From Gammaproteobacteria bacterium (GTDB taxonomy: Bacteria > Pseudomonadota > Gammaproteobacteria > Burkholderiales > Sulfuricellaceae), in NCBI GenBank assembly GCA_018824405.1, contig JAHJGO010000009.1:62001-126000 (forward strand): 64,000 bases of DNA, given 5' to 3'. This document shows, piece after piece, positions 1-7,044 of the stretch. Position numbers and translations under genes: made by a program. Position 1 is the first letter of the stretch. Each line of letters opens with the position of its first letter. The notes beneath the pieces were generated by a model. It was not told the DNA's origin, did no database searches, and saw nothing but the letters and a program-made list of their open reading frames with translations.

Positions 1-450
1 ATCCACTCCGGCAGCGCGATCGTGGGCAATATGGGCTCCAACGACCGCTTCGACTACTCCGCTATCGGCGATACGGTCAATCTGGCCTCACGCCTGGAAG
101 GCATCAACAAGCTCTACGACACCGAGATTTTGTTGAGTGAAAACACTGCAGCTCAAATCCAAAAGAATTTCACTTTGCGACAAGTGGATAAGGTCAAGGT
201 CAAAGGCAAGCTCGAAGCAGTGGAGATATTTACCCTGGAAACGAATGAAATAATCAATTCCCTGAACCAAGAAGCAATCGATGCCTACCGTAGTTCTCAA
301 TGGGATCAAAGCGAATCCCTGTGGAAGAGGGTGCTGGAAATTTCTCCGCAAGACAGGATCGCCGCGATTTACCTTCAGCGTATTGCCGCTTTCAGAAAAA
401 CGCCACCCCAGGAAAAATGGGGCGGCGCCGTGTTGCTGGAAAAGATGTAG
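1..450 (+). CDS. Adenylate/guanylate cyclase (class III), C-terminal part
   Basis: The window opens inside this gene; the frame is open from base 1 and its start lies outside. The visible part is the end of a class III nucleotidyl cyclase catalytic domain: IHSGSAIVGNMGS, then FDYSAIGDTVNLASRLE, where the N-x-x-S-R segment of family members contacts ribose and triphosphate. After the domain there is a tail of about 60 residues (AIDAYRSSQWDQSESLW and following) that looks like a TPR-type helical repeat, common behind the cyclase domain in CHASE2-type membrane cyclases. The expected product is cAMP made from ATP. Whether a CHASE2 sensor and membrane segments precede it cannot be seen. The domain call is firm; substrate and full architecture are inferred. 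Confidence 0.85.
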   Translation: MHSGSAIVGNMGSNDRFDYSAIGDTVNLASRLEGINKLYDTEILLSENTAAQIQKNFTLRQVDKVKVKGKLEAVEIFTLETNEIINSLNQEAIDAYRSSQWDQSESLWKRVLEISPQDRIAAIYLQRIAAFRKTPPQEKWGGAVLLEKM

Positions 451-803
451 GAAGCCGATAAAACTGCTCCAGACATAAATTACTGGATGGTATGCACCAA
501 CTTGTATTTGTTGTTGAATAGCATGTCCGCTTCGTTCAGGCCATAACCTACATAGATCTGCGCACCCACCTGGCTCTGCACGTTTTCGTTGTTGAACACC
601 TGCATCTGGCGTGAGGAAAGCATACAAAATCAGAAGGATGACAAAAACAATTGTATTGCATGCTCAAACTAGCCTTTGTTGTTGGGAAGCGGATTTGAAT
701 CACTCAGCCCATAATCAACAAAACACTGCACAGCTTCCGGATTTTAATATGCCACCATCCCTCTTTCGGTGATACGTAATTCTTGGCTCGTTACACGTTT
801 TAG
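451..803. other. Gene-poor stretch before the IS element
   Basis: This 350-bp stretch lies between the cyclase stop and the left end of the IS. It is AT-richer than its neighbours. The only coding trace I can support is a short minus-strand remnant at 480-623, listed separately. Bases 624-799 contain short frames closed by several stops on both strands and no convincing promoter, RNA or terminator. The last four bases, TTAG at 800-803, are the left copy of the IS target duplication. Confidence 0.5.
480..623 (-). pseudogene. Remnant of a larger protein gene (47 codons)
   Basis: On the minus strand a frame reads MLSSRQMQVFNNENVQSQ, then VGAQIYVGYGLNEADML, and ends in VHTIQ before a TAA at 480-482. 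It has a natural-looking composition and reads like the C-terminal end of a secreted or surface protein. A TGA lies three codons upstream of the ATG, so any longer N-terminus is no longer in frame. The frame is convergent with the cyclase gene and stops 30 bases from its stop codon. I do not recognise the family with confidence. It may be a decayed gene end left after rearrangement near the IS element, or a chance frame. Confidence 0.35.
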
Positions 804-1977
804 GGAACCCCTGAACAAGTCCGCCGCCCTGTAAAATAGCGATCATTATGTCAGACCGACAAGCCCAGCCATGAAACAACTGAGTTTTGCTGCCAAAGAA
901 TACGTGAAGAAGCCCAAGGAGACTCGGAAAGAGAAGTTTCTGCGGGAGATGGAAGCCGTGGTGCCCTGGGGTCGTTTGCTGTCAGTGATCGAGCCACACT
1001 ACCCCAAGGCAGGGAATGGTCGCCGGCCCTATGCGCTGTCGATCATGCTACGGATTCACTTCATGCAACAATGGTTCGGCTACAGTGATGCCGCCATGGA
1101 AGAAGCACTGCATGACGTGCCGCTGTTGCGGCACTTCGCCGGACTGGATGCCGGCACGGACTCGATGCCTGACGAGACCACCATCCTCAACTTCCGGCAC
1201 CTGCTGGAGTGTCATGGACTATCGAAGCAACTATTTGCCGAGGTGAATGGCCTGCTCACGGAGCAGGGATTGCTGCTGCGCGAAGGCACCACGGTCGATG
1301 CCACGCTGATCGCCGCCCCGCCCTCTACCAAGAACCGGGAGGGCAAGCGCGACCCGGCGATGACGCAGACCAGGAAAGGCAACCAGTGGTACTTTGGCAT
1401 GAAGGCGCATATTGGCGTGGACGATCAGAGTGGACTGGTACACACACTGGTGGGCACCACGGCCAAGGATTCTGACATGTCGCAATTCGCCGGACTACTG
1501 CATGGCGAGGAGGAGCGGGTCAGTGCGGATCGGGGTTACGACTACCCGCAGGTGCATGGGCACCTGCAACAGCACTTGGTAGAAGACTGGGTTGCCCGGA
1601 AGAGCAAACCCAACCAGGAGCTCGATGCCTGGACACGCGGGCTCAACCATGCGATTGCCAGGATACGTGCTATTGGCGAGCATCCGTTCCGGATATTGAA
1701 GCGCCAGTTTGGTTATACCAAGGTGCGTTATCGTGGCCTGTACAAGAACACGGCACAGCTGTACATGCTGTTTGCGCTGGGCAACCTGTTCCAGGTCAGG
1801 CGAGCGTTACTGGCGTCAGGGGCTTAATCCGCCCAGAACAAAGGGCTTTCGCCGGGAAATTGGCGAAACCCCGATAAAACGAGCAGTTTCAGGCTGTTCC
1901 GCGATGCATAAACAGACGAAAACGCAATTGTGAGAAATTCGAGGTGCCGAATTGCTACTTGTTCAGGGGTTCCTTAG
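800..1977 (+). mobile_element. Complete IS5-family insertion sequence with 4-bp target duplication
   Basis: The element spans 804-1973 (1170 bp). Its ends are perfect 17-bp inverted repeats, GGAACCCCTGAACAAGT at 804-820 and its reverse complement at 1957-1973. Both are flanked by a direct TTAG (800-803 and 1974-1977), matching the YTAR 4-bp target duplication known for IS5-type elements. It carries one transposase gene. Intact ends, intact duplication and an uninterrupted transposase frame point to a fairly recent, possibly still active insertion. No target gene frame is restored by joining the flanks, so the insertion looks intergenic. Confidence 0.95.
871..1827 (+). CDS. IS5-family DDE transposase
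   Basis: This 318-residue protein catalyses cut-and-paste movement of the surrounding element. An N-terminal DUF772-type region (RRPYALSIMLRIHFMQQWF) is followed by the DDE nuclease domain. The first Asp is in TVDATLIAAP, the second in SADRGYDYP, and the Glu is in the IGEHPFRILKRQFGY block with the spaced Y-R-E-K-like pattern of IS5 enzymes. Length is normal for the IS5 group (about 310-330 residues), and the frame has no stops or shifts. The ATG at 871 lies 67 bases inside the left inverted repeat. Between its stop and the right repeat are about 130 non-coding bases of the element. Confidence 0.95.
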   Translation: MKQLSFAAKEYVKKPKETRKEKFLREMEAVVPWGRLLSVIEPHYPKAGNGRRPYALSIMLRIHFMQQWFGYSDAAMEEALHDVPLLRHFAGLDAGTDSMPDETTILNFRHLLECHGLSKQLFAEVNGLLTEQGLLLREGTTVDATLIAAPPSTKNREGKRDPAMTQTRKGNQWYFGMKAHIGVDDQSGLVHTLVGTTAKDSDMSQFAGLLHGEEERVSADRGYDYPQVHGHLQQHLVEDWVARKSKPNQELDAWTRGLNHAIARIRAIGEHPFRILKRQFGYTKVRYRGLYKNTAQLYMLFALGNLFQVRRALLASGA

Positions 1978-2014
1978 ATGAAATATGTTGTCCTGTCCCA
2001 AACTAAGAACGCAA

Positions 2015-2037
2015 GGGCAAGATTGTAAAATCTGCCC
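2015..2037. terminator. Hairpin downstream of the bcp-slyD pair, possible terminator
   Basis: GGGC and AGATT pair with AATCT and GCCC around a GTAA loop, with one bulged A. It lies about 60 bases past the slyD stop on that gene's strand. There is no clear T-run after it on either strand, so a role in termination is only inferred. Confidence 0.3.
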
Positions 2038-2099
2038 GTCACGCCCTTAAAGTTTCGCGACAAACATAGGCATCTCAACATGAGGGAAAAACACTAGTT

Positions 2100-2582
2100 T
2101 CAGTGTTGATGTCCATGCTCGCCGTGTGCATGTTCATGTGCAATTTCATCCTCGGTCGCGGGACGCACTTCCGTCACCTCGCACTTGAACAGCAGCCGCT
2201 GGCCAGCCAGGGGGTGGTTGCCATCCACCACCACCTTGTCATCGGTGACATCGGTCACGGTATAGAGAATCCACTCGTCCTCACCATCTGAAGCGCCTTC
2301 AAACTGCATGCCCACTTCCAGCTTGTCATCCGGAAACTGGTTGCGCGGCTCGATCCGTACCAGATCGGCATCGTATTCGCCGAAAGCATGATCCGGCTCC
2401 AGCGTAATTTCGCAGACTTCACCCACTGCCTTGCCCTGCAGCGCTTCTTCCACTGTCGGGAAAATCCCGTCATACCCACCATGCAGGTAACTGACGGCAT
2501 CTTCGCTATTTTCCAGCACTTCGCCATCGCTGTTGCGCAGTTCGTAGCGAATCGACACAACGGTATTTTTTGCAATATTCAT
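2100..2582 (-). CDS. slyD: FKBP-type peptidyl-prolyl isomerase SlyD
   Basis: This is a 160-residue cytoplasmic prolyl isomerase and chaperone; family members also bind nickel and help mature metalloenzymes. The N-terminal FKBP half (VVSIRYELRNSDGEVLENS, then YLHGGYDGIFPTVEEAL) surrounds an insert-in-flap chaperone domain at roughly residues 70-125 (VEIEP-like PRNQFPDDKLEVG, then VVVDGNHPLAGQRLLF). The C-terminus is rich in His (HEHAHGEHGHQH), the metal-binding tail, shorter than in E. coli SlyD. Its ATG overlaps the bcp stop codon (ATGA), so the two are probably translated as a coupled pair. Confidence 0.95.
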   Translation of the reverse strand: MNIAKNTVVSIRYELRNSDGEVLENSEDAVSYLHGGYDGIFPTVEEALQGKAVGEVCEITLEPDHAFGEYDADLVRIEPRNQFPDDKLEVGMQFEGASDGEDEWILYTVTDVTDDKVVVDGNHPLAGQRLLFKCEVTEVRPATEDEIAHEHAHGEHGHQH

Positions 2583-3049
2583 GCTTGCTCCATGGTTTTC
2601 ACGAGACGCATCGCTTCAGCAGCATGACCGCGGGGACTCACGCCGTAAAGCGCGTGACGCAATACACCTCGTTTATCAATAATAAAAGTGGAACGCACGA
2701 TCCCCATTTTCTTCACGCCGTCCTTTTCTTTTTCCTGCCACACCCCGTATTTTTCGCACATTTCACCTTCCGTATCGGCCAGCAGGCGAACCGACAGGCC
2801 ATGCTTGTCACGAAATGCGGCATGGGAAATGCAGTCATCCCGGCTGATCCCGAGCACCATGGTATCCAGATGGACAAAGTCTTCTTCAAGTTCACTGAAC
2901 TCAGTTGCCTGAATCGTGCAGCCTGGCGTATCGTCCTTGGGATAGAAATACAGGATCAGGTTTTTGCCCTTGAAATCTTTCAGGCCCAGCATTTCCATAT
3001 CGGAGTCAGGCAGGCAAAAAGCGGGGGCGGGGTGACCAGTTTCTAGCAT
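2579..3049 (-). CDS. bcp: Peroxiredoxin of the Bcp/PrxQ type
   Basis: This 156-residue thiol peroxidase reduces hydrogen peroxide and organic hydroperoxides with thioredoxin-type electrons. The start chosen is the ATG at 3049 (MLETGHPAPAFCLPD); an in-frame start 12 codons upstream adds a stretch not typical of the family. The peroxidatic Cys is residue 44 in DDTPGCTIQA. The resolving Cys that many Bcp proteins have five residues later is missing (the position is Thr). Other Cys are at 73 and 98, so it is either a 1-Cys enzyme or uses a different resolving Cys. It overlaps slyD by four bases. Confidence 0.92.
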   Translation of the reverse strand: MLETGHPAPAFCLPDSDMEMLGLKDFKGKNLILYFYPKDDTPGCTIQATEFSELEEDFVHLDTMVLGISRDDCISHAAFRDKHGLSVRLLADTEGEMCEKYGVWQEKEKDGVKKMGIVRSTFIIDKRGVLRHALYGVSPRGHAAEAMRLVKTMEQA

Positions 3050-3194
3050 CGGAATCTCAATCAGCGTTAAGGAAAAAGCGCGCACATTCTAACCGATTTT
3101 CCCAAACAGCTAAACTTTCGGCCTCCCACAGCAAAGTGGAAAACCTGCCGCACCAGTGGTACTGTGCCAGTTATAGCGTACTGGAGTAAGACCC

Positions 3195-3698
3195 ATGTCC
3201 GAACCGACCATCTCTGCCACACCCGAATATCGCCGCCTGGAGGGACCGCTGGAGTATGAACAGGCGATCAACACCATCATCCAGCAGGCCAGCCATCAGC
3301 TACGCATTTTTGATTACGACCTGCGCAATGAAGGCTACAACAGCCTGCAACGCTTCGAGCTGCTGCAAAATTTTCTCCTTGCAAGTCGCTCTAACCTTTT
3401 GATCATCGTTCTTCACGACACCCGCTATCTGACCAGTGAATGCCCGCGCATGATGAACCTGATCAGGCAGTTCAGCCACGCCATCAGCGTTTATCAAACC
3501 ACTGCGGAAGCGCGGATCGCAAGCGATCCTTTCATCATCGCGGATGATGCCCATTTTCTGCATCGTTTCCATTATGATCATCCACGTGCGGCATTGAGTT
3601 TGAACGACAAGGATGCTGCGCTTGATCTGATTCGGCGCTTCAACGAAATTCTGGAACTGTCCGAACCCGCGGCATCACCAACCACGCTGGGTTTGTGA
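3195..3698 (+). CDS. Conserved hypothetical protein (DUF7931-like)
   Basis: This is a 167-residue soluble protein without signal peptide or membrane segment. It reads as alternating helices and strands (YEQAINTIIQQASHQLRIFD, then NLLIIVLHDTRYLTSECPRM, ending in FNEILELSEPA). The layout, with 'LRIFDYDL' and 'FLHRFHYDHPRAALSLND', recalls small phospholipase-D-like domains found beside GNAT proteins in betaproteobacteria, but the HxK catalytic motif is absent. The function is unknown. It is divergent from bcp, with about 145 bases between them, and stands alone. The start ATG follows TGGAGTAAGACCC, a usable Shine-Dalgarno. Confidence 0.7.
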   Translation: MSEPTISATPEYRRLEGPLEYEQAINTIIQQASHQLRIFDYDLRNEGYNSLQRFELLQNFLLASRSNLLIIVLHDTRYLTSECPRMMNLIRQFSHAISVYQTTAEARIASDPFIIADDAHFLHRFHYDHPRAALSLNDKDAALDLIRRFNEILELSEPAASPTTLGL

Positions 3699-3892
3699 TC
3701 AAGCCACCATGGATAGAACAAAATCCATTTACGGATGCCAATATATTATTTATCTATAATATTTTTCCCGCCTGGCCCTAGCATTTTCTTGAGAAGGTGT
3801 ATAGAATTCTCCGCGTCGGTTGGCGCCCCATCTATTGGAATAACCGGCAACAATATCGTAATTACATGTAATTTTTCAAAGGAAAGAAACTA

Positions 3893-4129
3893 ATGAAACA
3901 TTCCGTTCTGCTCGCCGCTCTGCTGGCCCTGTCTCTGTCTGCTTGCGGTAAAAAAGAAGAAGCCGCTCCTGCACCTGCTGTTGAAGCACCAGCCGTTGTT
4001 GAAGCACCAGCCGTTGTTGAAGCACCAGCCGCTGTTGAAGCACCTGCTGCTGACGCTGCTGCACCTGCTGCTGACGCTGCTGCACCTGCTGCTGAACCTG
4101 CTGCACCTGCTGCTGAACCTGCCAAGTAA
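3893..4129 (+). CDS. Small Ala/Pro/Val/Glu-repeat lipoprotein
   Basis: This is a 78-residue predicted lipoprotein. The signal peptide MKHSVLLAALLALSLSAC ends in a lipobox (LSAC) with the lipidated Cys at residue 18, followed by GKKEE. The rest is pure low-complexity sequence: about four VEAPA-type units, then ADAAAPA and AEPAAPA units, encoded by near-identical 18- and 21-base tandem repeats. Such tails are thought to be extended spacers across the periplasm, but no domain is present and no partner is evident. It has a good Shine-Dalgarno (AAAGGA) and its own strong terminator just downstream. Repeat slippage could easily change its length. Confidence 0.75.
   Translation: MKHSVLLAALLALSLSACGKKEEAAPAPAVEAPAVVEAPAVVEAPAAVEAPAADAAAPAADAAAPAAEPAAPAAEPAK
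3959..4126 (+). repeat. In-frame tandem repeats in the lipoprotein gene
   Basis: Two related units are repeated without breaking the frame. One is an 18-base unit built on GTTGTTGAAGCACCAGCC, about three to four copies. The other is a 21-base unit built on GCTGCTGACGCTGCTGCACC, two exact copies followed by two variants in which GAC GCT becomes GAA CCT. Because units are multiples of three, copy-number change keeps the protein in frame. Confidence 0.85.
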
Positions 4130-4148
4130 TTCAGGACTCAGCACAAAT

Positions 4149-4178
4149 AAAAAGCCAGCCTTCGGGCTGGCTTTTTTT
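4149..4178. terminator. Bidirectional rho-independent terminator
   Basis: A 12-bp perfect stem (AAAAAGCCAGCC with GGCTGGCTTTTT) closes on a TTCG tetraloop. It has a T-run on both strands. It separates the lipoprotein gene (stop 4129, plus) from the convergent MBL-fold gene (stop 4190, minus) and should serve both. Confidence 0.95.
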
Positions 4179-4189
4179 ACGTCAAGAAA

Positions 4190-4957
4190 TCAAATAATCT
4201 GTCGCCATTCAAACCCCGCTTCCTGCTCCGCAATCCCGATCCAATTCGCTTCGCAATTAAGCACCCGGCTTAACGCCCTTTGGGCAAGATAAGGCTGGTT
4301 GTTCTTGTCACTCAGATGGGCAGCAATCACATGCTGCAGCAGACTGACATCCAGTTTCCCCAGCAACCCCGCAGATGCTTCGTTATCCAGATGGCCGAAG
4401 CGTCCCGCGACTCGCTGTTTCAGGCCCGGAGGATAGGGTCCGTTGCGCAGCATATCCGCATCGTGATTGCATTCCAGGACCAGCGCGTGACAACAGTTCA
4501 GGGTAGCTTCGATATGAGGGGTTGAGCTACCGGCGTCGGTCAGCACGCCAAGGCGCCGCGCACCGTCACCAAAGACGAACTGGGACGGCTCACGTGCATC
4601 ATGAGGAACGGGGTAAGGCTCGATTTCAACATCGCCAATCATGAAGCGATGATGGCAATCGAACAGATGAACGCCCTGAGCATCCTTGAATTGTGAGGAG
4701 GAACTGCTGAATGTACCGTGAGTGAGCCAGACGGGCAAATTGTACTTACGTGCAAAAGCCGCGACGCCCCCGATGTGGTCTGAGTGTTCGTGCGTCACCA
4801 CAATTGCGCTGATATCCTCAGCCGCCAACTCCAGTCGTGCAAGACGCCGCACGGTTTCGCGTATCGCGAAACCGCAATCCAGCATCACTCTGGTCCGACC
4901 CGCCTCGACAACCAGAGCATTGCCGCGGCTGCCGCTTCCAAGGGAAGCGAACCTCAT
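4190..4957 (-). CDS. MBL-fold metallo-hydrolase (YycJ/WalJ-like)
   Basis: This is a 255-residue cytoplasmic metallo-beta-lactamase-fold hydrolase. The metal-binding signature THEHSDHIGG is near residue 56. Further ligands are expected in PVPHDAREP and the TDAGSS segment, and a late HLSDKNNQP follows. The opening FASLGSGSRGNALVVE is typical of the YycJ group, whose members are DNA-repair-associated exonucleases in some bacteria; the substrate here is not known. Its ATG overlaps the bamC stop (TAATG), so it belongs to the dapA-bamC transcription unit, a linkage often seen in betaproteobacteria. Confidence 0.88.
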   Translation of the reverse strand: MRFASLGSGSRGNALVVEAGRTRVMLDCGFAIRETVRRLARLELAAEDISAIVVTHEHSDHIGGVAAFARKYNLPVWLTHGTFSSSSSQFKDAQGVHLFDCHHRFMIGDVEIEPYPVPHDAREPSQFVFGDGARRLGVLTDAGSSTPHIEATLNCCHALVLECNHDADMLRNGPYPPGLKQRVAGRFGHLDNEASAGLLGKLDVSLLQHVIAAHLSDKNNQPYLAQRALSRVLNCEANWIGIAEQEAGFEWRQII

Positions 4958-6093
4958 TACTTCAGTTGCGCATGCAACAGCTTGAGAATTTTAGATGCAG
5001 TATCAGAGTTTTCTGCCTTTCCATCCTTGTTCAGCACTTGTACCAGAGAATTTTCCGCCTTCTCGGTCACCTGAATGCGGTACTGTTCCTTGCCCATGGC
5101 CTTGCTGTCATCGCTGTTCCAGAAAGCCATTTTGGACAGCCAGCCTTTCTCTTCCTTCTTGCTGTCAATCTCCGGATCAACGTAGCGCACGAAGTACAGC
5201 CCCTTGGAACGATCGCGATCCACCACGGTGAAACCGACACGGTCCAGAGCGAGGCCCACGCGACGCCAGGCACGGTCAAATGGGTCGAGCACCACTAGCA
5301 TCTGCGAACCGTCCTGAGCCAGGTTGATCTTGGCGCGCTCTTCCACTGCCGCGCTTGCAAGCTGTGTTTTAGCTCGCGACTCTTCAACTCCAAAACGCAC
5401 CATCAGGCGGCGCAGCATCTCGGCTTCCAGATCCGGGTCTGCCGGACGTGGCTGCCAGATCGTCCTGTTGCTGCTGCCGCCATCTCCCCCTTCGAGTACT
5501 TCATACATGCCGCGGTGGCTGATATAAACTTCGGTTGTAGTGGCTTCATTTCCGCGCTCCAGACGGGTACGGAACTTGTCGCGCTCAGCAGTGGAATAAA
5601 GGCCGTCGAGCACTTTCCCCAATGTGCTGCGGATCATATCCTGAGGAATTTTGGCGCGATCTTCCGCCCAATCCGTTTCCATCACACCGGATTCTGGGGA
5701 TTCGGTTTTGATGATGAACCCCAATTCCTGCCAGAACTCTTTCACCACCGGCCAGACTTGTTCCGGCGTGGCGCGCACCACCAGCCAGCGCTCATTTCCT
5801 GCTCGCTCAACGCTTACCTTGGGTTGTTCCGGCAGTAAAACCGTGCCGCCGGCCTGGGGCTGCGCTGCACGCTCGCGGTTGTAGGTAGAAAATGTGGCAC
5901 TCCCCTGCGGGTTCACATCCGGCACAATAAATTTATTGTCAGAGGCGGGCGCAGTCAGGTCTGGAGGAACCTCCAGCGTCGGCACCTTGCCAGCAGATTT
6001 GTAATCGATTTTTTTACCTTCCAGGAAGGAAGAACTGCAACCTGCCAGCAAAGCCAGGAGGGTGATCGGCAAAACCAGTTTGCATAACGTCAT
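4957..6093 (-). CDS. bamC: Outer-membrane assembly lipoprotein BamC (NlpB)
   Basis: This 378-residue lipoprotein is an accessory subunit of the BAM complex that inserts beta-barrel proteins into the outer membrane. The signal peptide ends in LLAGCSSS with the lipidated Cys at residue 19. The unstructured N-terminal segment with the conserved KIDYKSAGKVPTLEVPPDL, which binds BamD in homologues, is present. Two helix-grip domains follow (about residues 100-215, beginning RWLVVRATPEQVWPVVKEF, and 250-370). It lies 11 bases behind dapA, as in E. coli, where the gene was once called dapX. It is slightly longer than the E. coli protein. Confidence 0.93.
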   Translation of the reverse strand: MTLCKLVLPITLLALLAGCSSSFLEGKKIDYKSAGKVPTLEVPPDLTAPASDNKFIVPDVNPQGSATFSTYNRERAAQPQAGGTVLLPEQPKVSVERAGNERWLVVRATPEQVWPVVKEFWQELGFIIKTESPESGVMETDWAEDRAKIPQDMIRSTLGKVLDGLYSTAERDKFRTRLERGNEATTTEVYISHRGMYEVLEGGDGGSSNRTIWQPRPADPDLEAEMLRRLMVRFGVEESRAKTQLASAAVEERAKINLAQDGSQMLVVLDPFDRAWRRVGLALDRVGFTVVDRDRSKGLYFVRYVDPEIDSKKEEKGWLSKMAFWNSDDSKAMGKEQYRIQVTEKAENSLVQVLNKDGKAENSDTASKILKLLHAQLK

Positions 6094-6104
6094 ATTTATA
6101 ACCT

Positions 6105-6980
6105 TCAGATCAGTTCTGCTTGTTTCATGGCGGCTTTAAGCGTGTCATGGAAAGCCGTCGAGAGCGGGGTAAGGGGAAGCCTGATGCCATTACCGATCAG
6201 ACCCAGGTGCGCAACCACCCACTTCACGGGAATGGGATTGGCTTCCACGAACAACTTCTGATGCAGCCCAAACAGTTTTGCGTTAATGGCCAGCGCAGTG
6301 GGCAGATCAGCGCTAAATGCAGCTGCGCACATTTCATGCATCTTGCGCGGCGCCACATTGGCGGTCACCGAAATCACGCCATGACCACCGAGCAGCATGA
6401 ATGCCAGCGCACTGGCATCGTCACCGGAATACAGCGCAAAATCGGCAGGCGCACGCAGGATCAGGTCCGTGCCTCGCTCCAGATTGCCGGTTGCATCCTT
6501 GATGCCGATGATATTGGGGATCAGCGCCAGGCGAAGAACTGTGTCATTGCTGAGATCACAAGCCGTGCGGCCAGGAACATTGTAGAGAATTTGCGGAATA
6601 TCCACCGCCTCGGCAACCGCCTTGAAGTGGCGGTAAAGGCCTTCCTGGGTGGGTTTGTTGTAGTAAGGCGTGACCAGCAGACACGCGTTTGCGCCAGCCT
6701 CCTTGGCACAGCGGGTCAATTCGATGGCCTCGCTGGTCGAATTGGCACCGGTGCCGGCAATTACCGGAATCCGTCCCGCAACCTGCTCCACCGCCGTACG
6801 AATCAGCTGACAATGCTCTTCATAATTCACCGTCGGTGATTCGCCGGTGGTGCCGACGATCACGATGCCATCCGTGCCCTCCGCCAAGTGAAAATCAACC
6901 AGTGCACGCAGACGATCCAGATCCAGACCGCCATCCTCGTGCATTGGCGTCACAATCGCTACCAGACTGCCTTTAAGCAT
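6105..6980 (-). CDS. dapA: 4-hydroxy-tetrahydrodipicolinate synthase
   Basis: This 291-residue TIM-barrel enzyme condenses pyruvate with aspartate semialdehyde, the first committed step to diaminopimelate and lysine. Visible family motifs are GTTGESPT (pyruvate carboxylate site), the catalytic Tyr in LYNVPGRT, and the Schiff-base Lys in IGIKDATGN. The GRT Arg that binds the second substrate is also present. Length is standard. It is the first gene of the dapA-bamC-MBL group on the minus strand; about 60 bases separate it from the nrdJ stop upstream, so it could be read through from nrdJ or have its own promoter. Confidence 0.96.
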   Translation of the reverse strand: MLKGSLVAIVTPMHEDGGLDLDRLRALVDFHLAEGTDGIVIVGTTGESPTVNYEEHCQLIRTAVEQVAGRIPVIAGTGANSTSEAIELTRCAKEAGANACLLVTPYYNKPTQEGLYRHFKAVAEAVDIPQILYNVPGRTACDLSNDTVLRLALIPNIIGIKDATGNLERGTDLILRAPADFALYSGDDASALAFMLLGGHGVISVTANVAPRKMHEMCAAAFSADLPTALAINAKLFGLHQKLFVEANPIPVKWVVAHLGLIGNGIRLPLTPLSTAFHDTLKAAMKQAELI

Positions 6981-7044
6981 GAAGCCGCTTCCCGCAAAAA
7001 TATGGAGTTTAACTGATTATCAGGGCTTATGAAACAGCACCGAT

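Noticed and set aside
2048-2055. Perfect sigma-28 -35 sequence TAAAGTTT
   Set aside because: Eleven bases downstream there is TAGGCATC, nothing like GCCGATAA, and no flagellar gene follows.
3862-4144. Minus-strand Ala/Gly- and Gln-rich frames opposite the small lipoprotein
   Set aside because: They only reflect the tandem repeats read backwards; the plus strand has a lipobox, Shine-Dalgarno and terminator.
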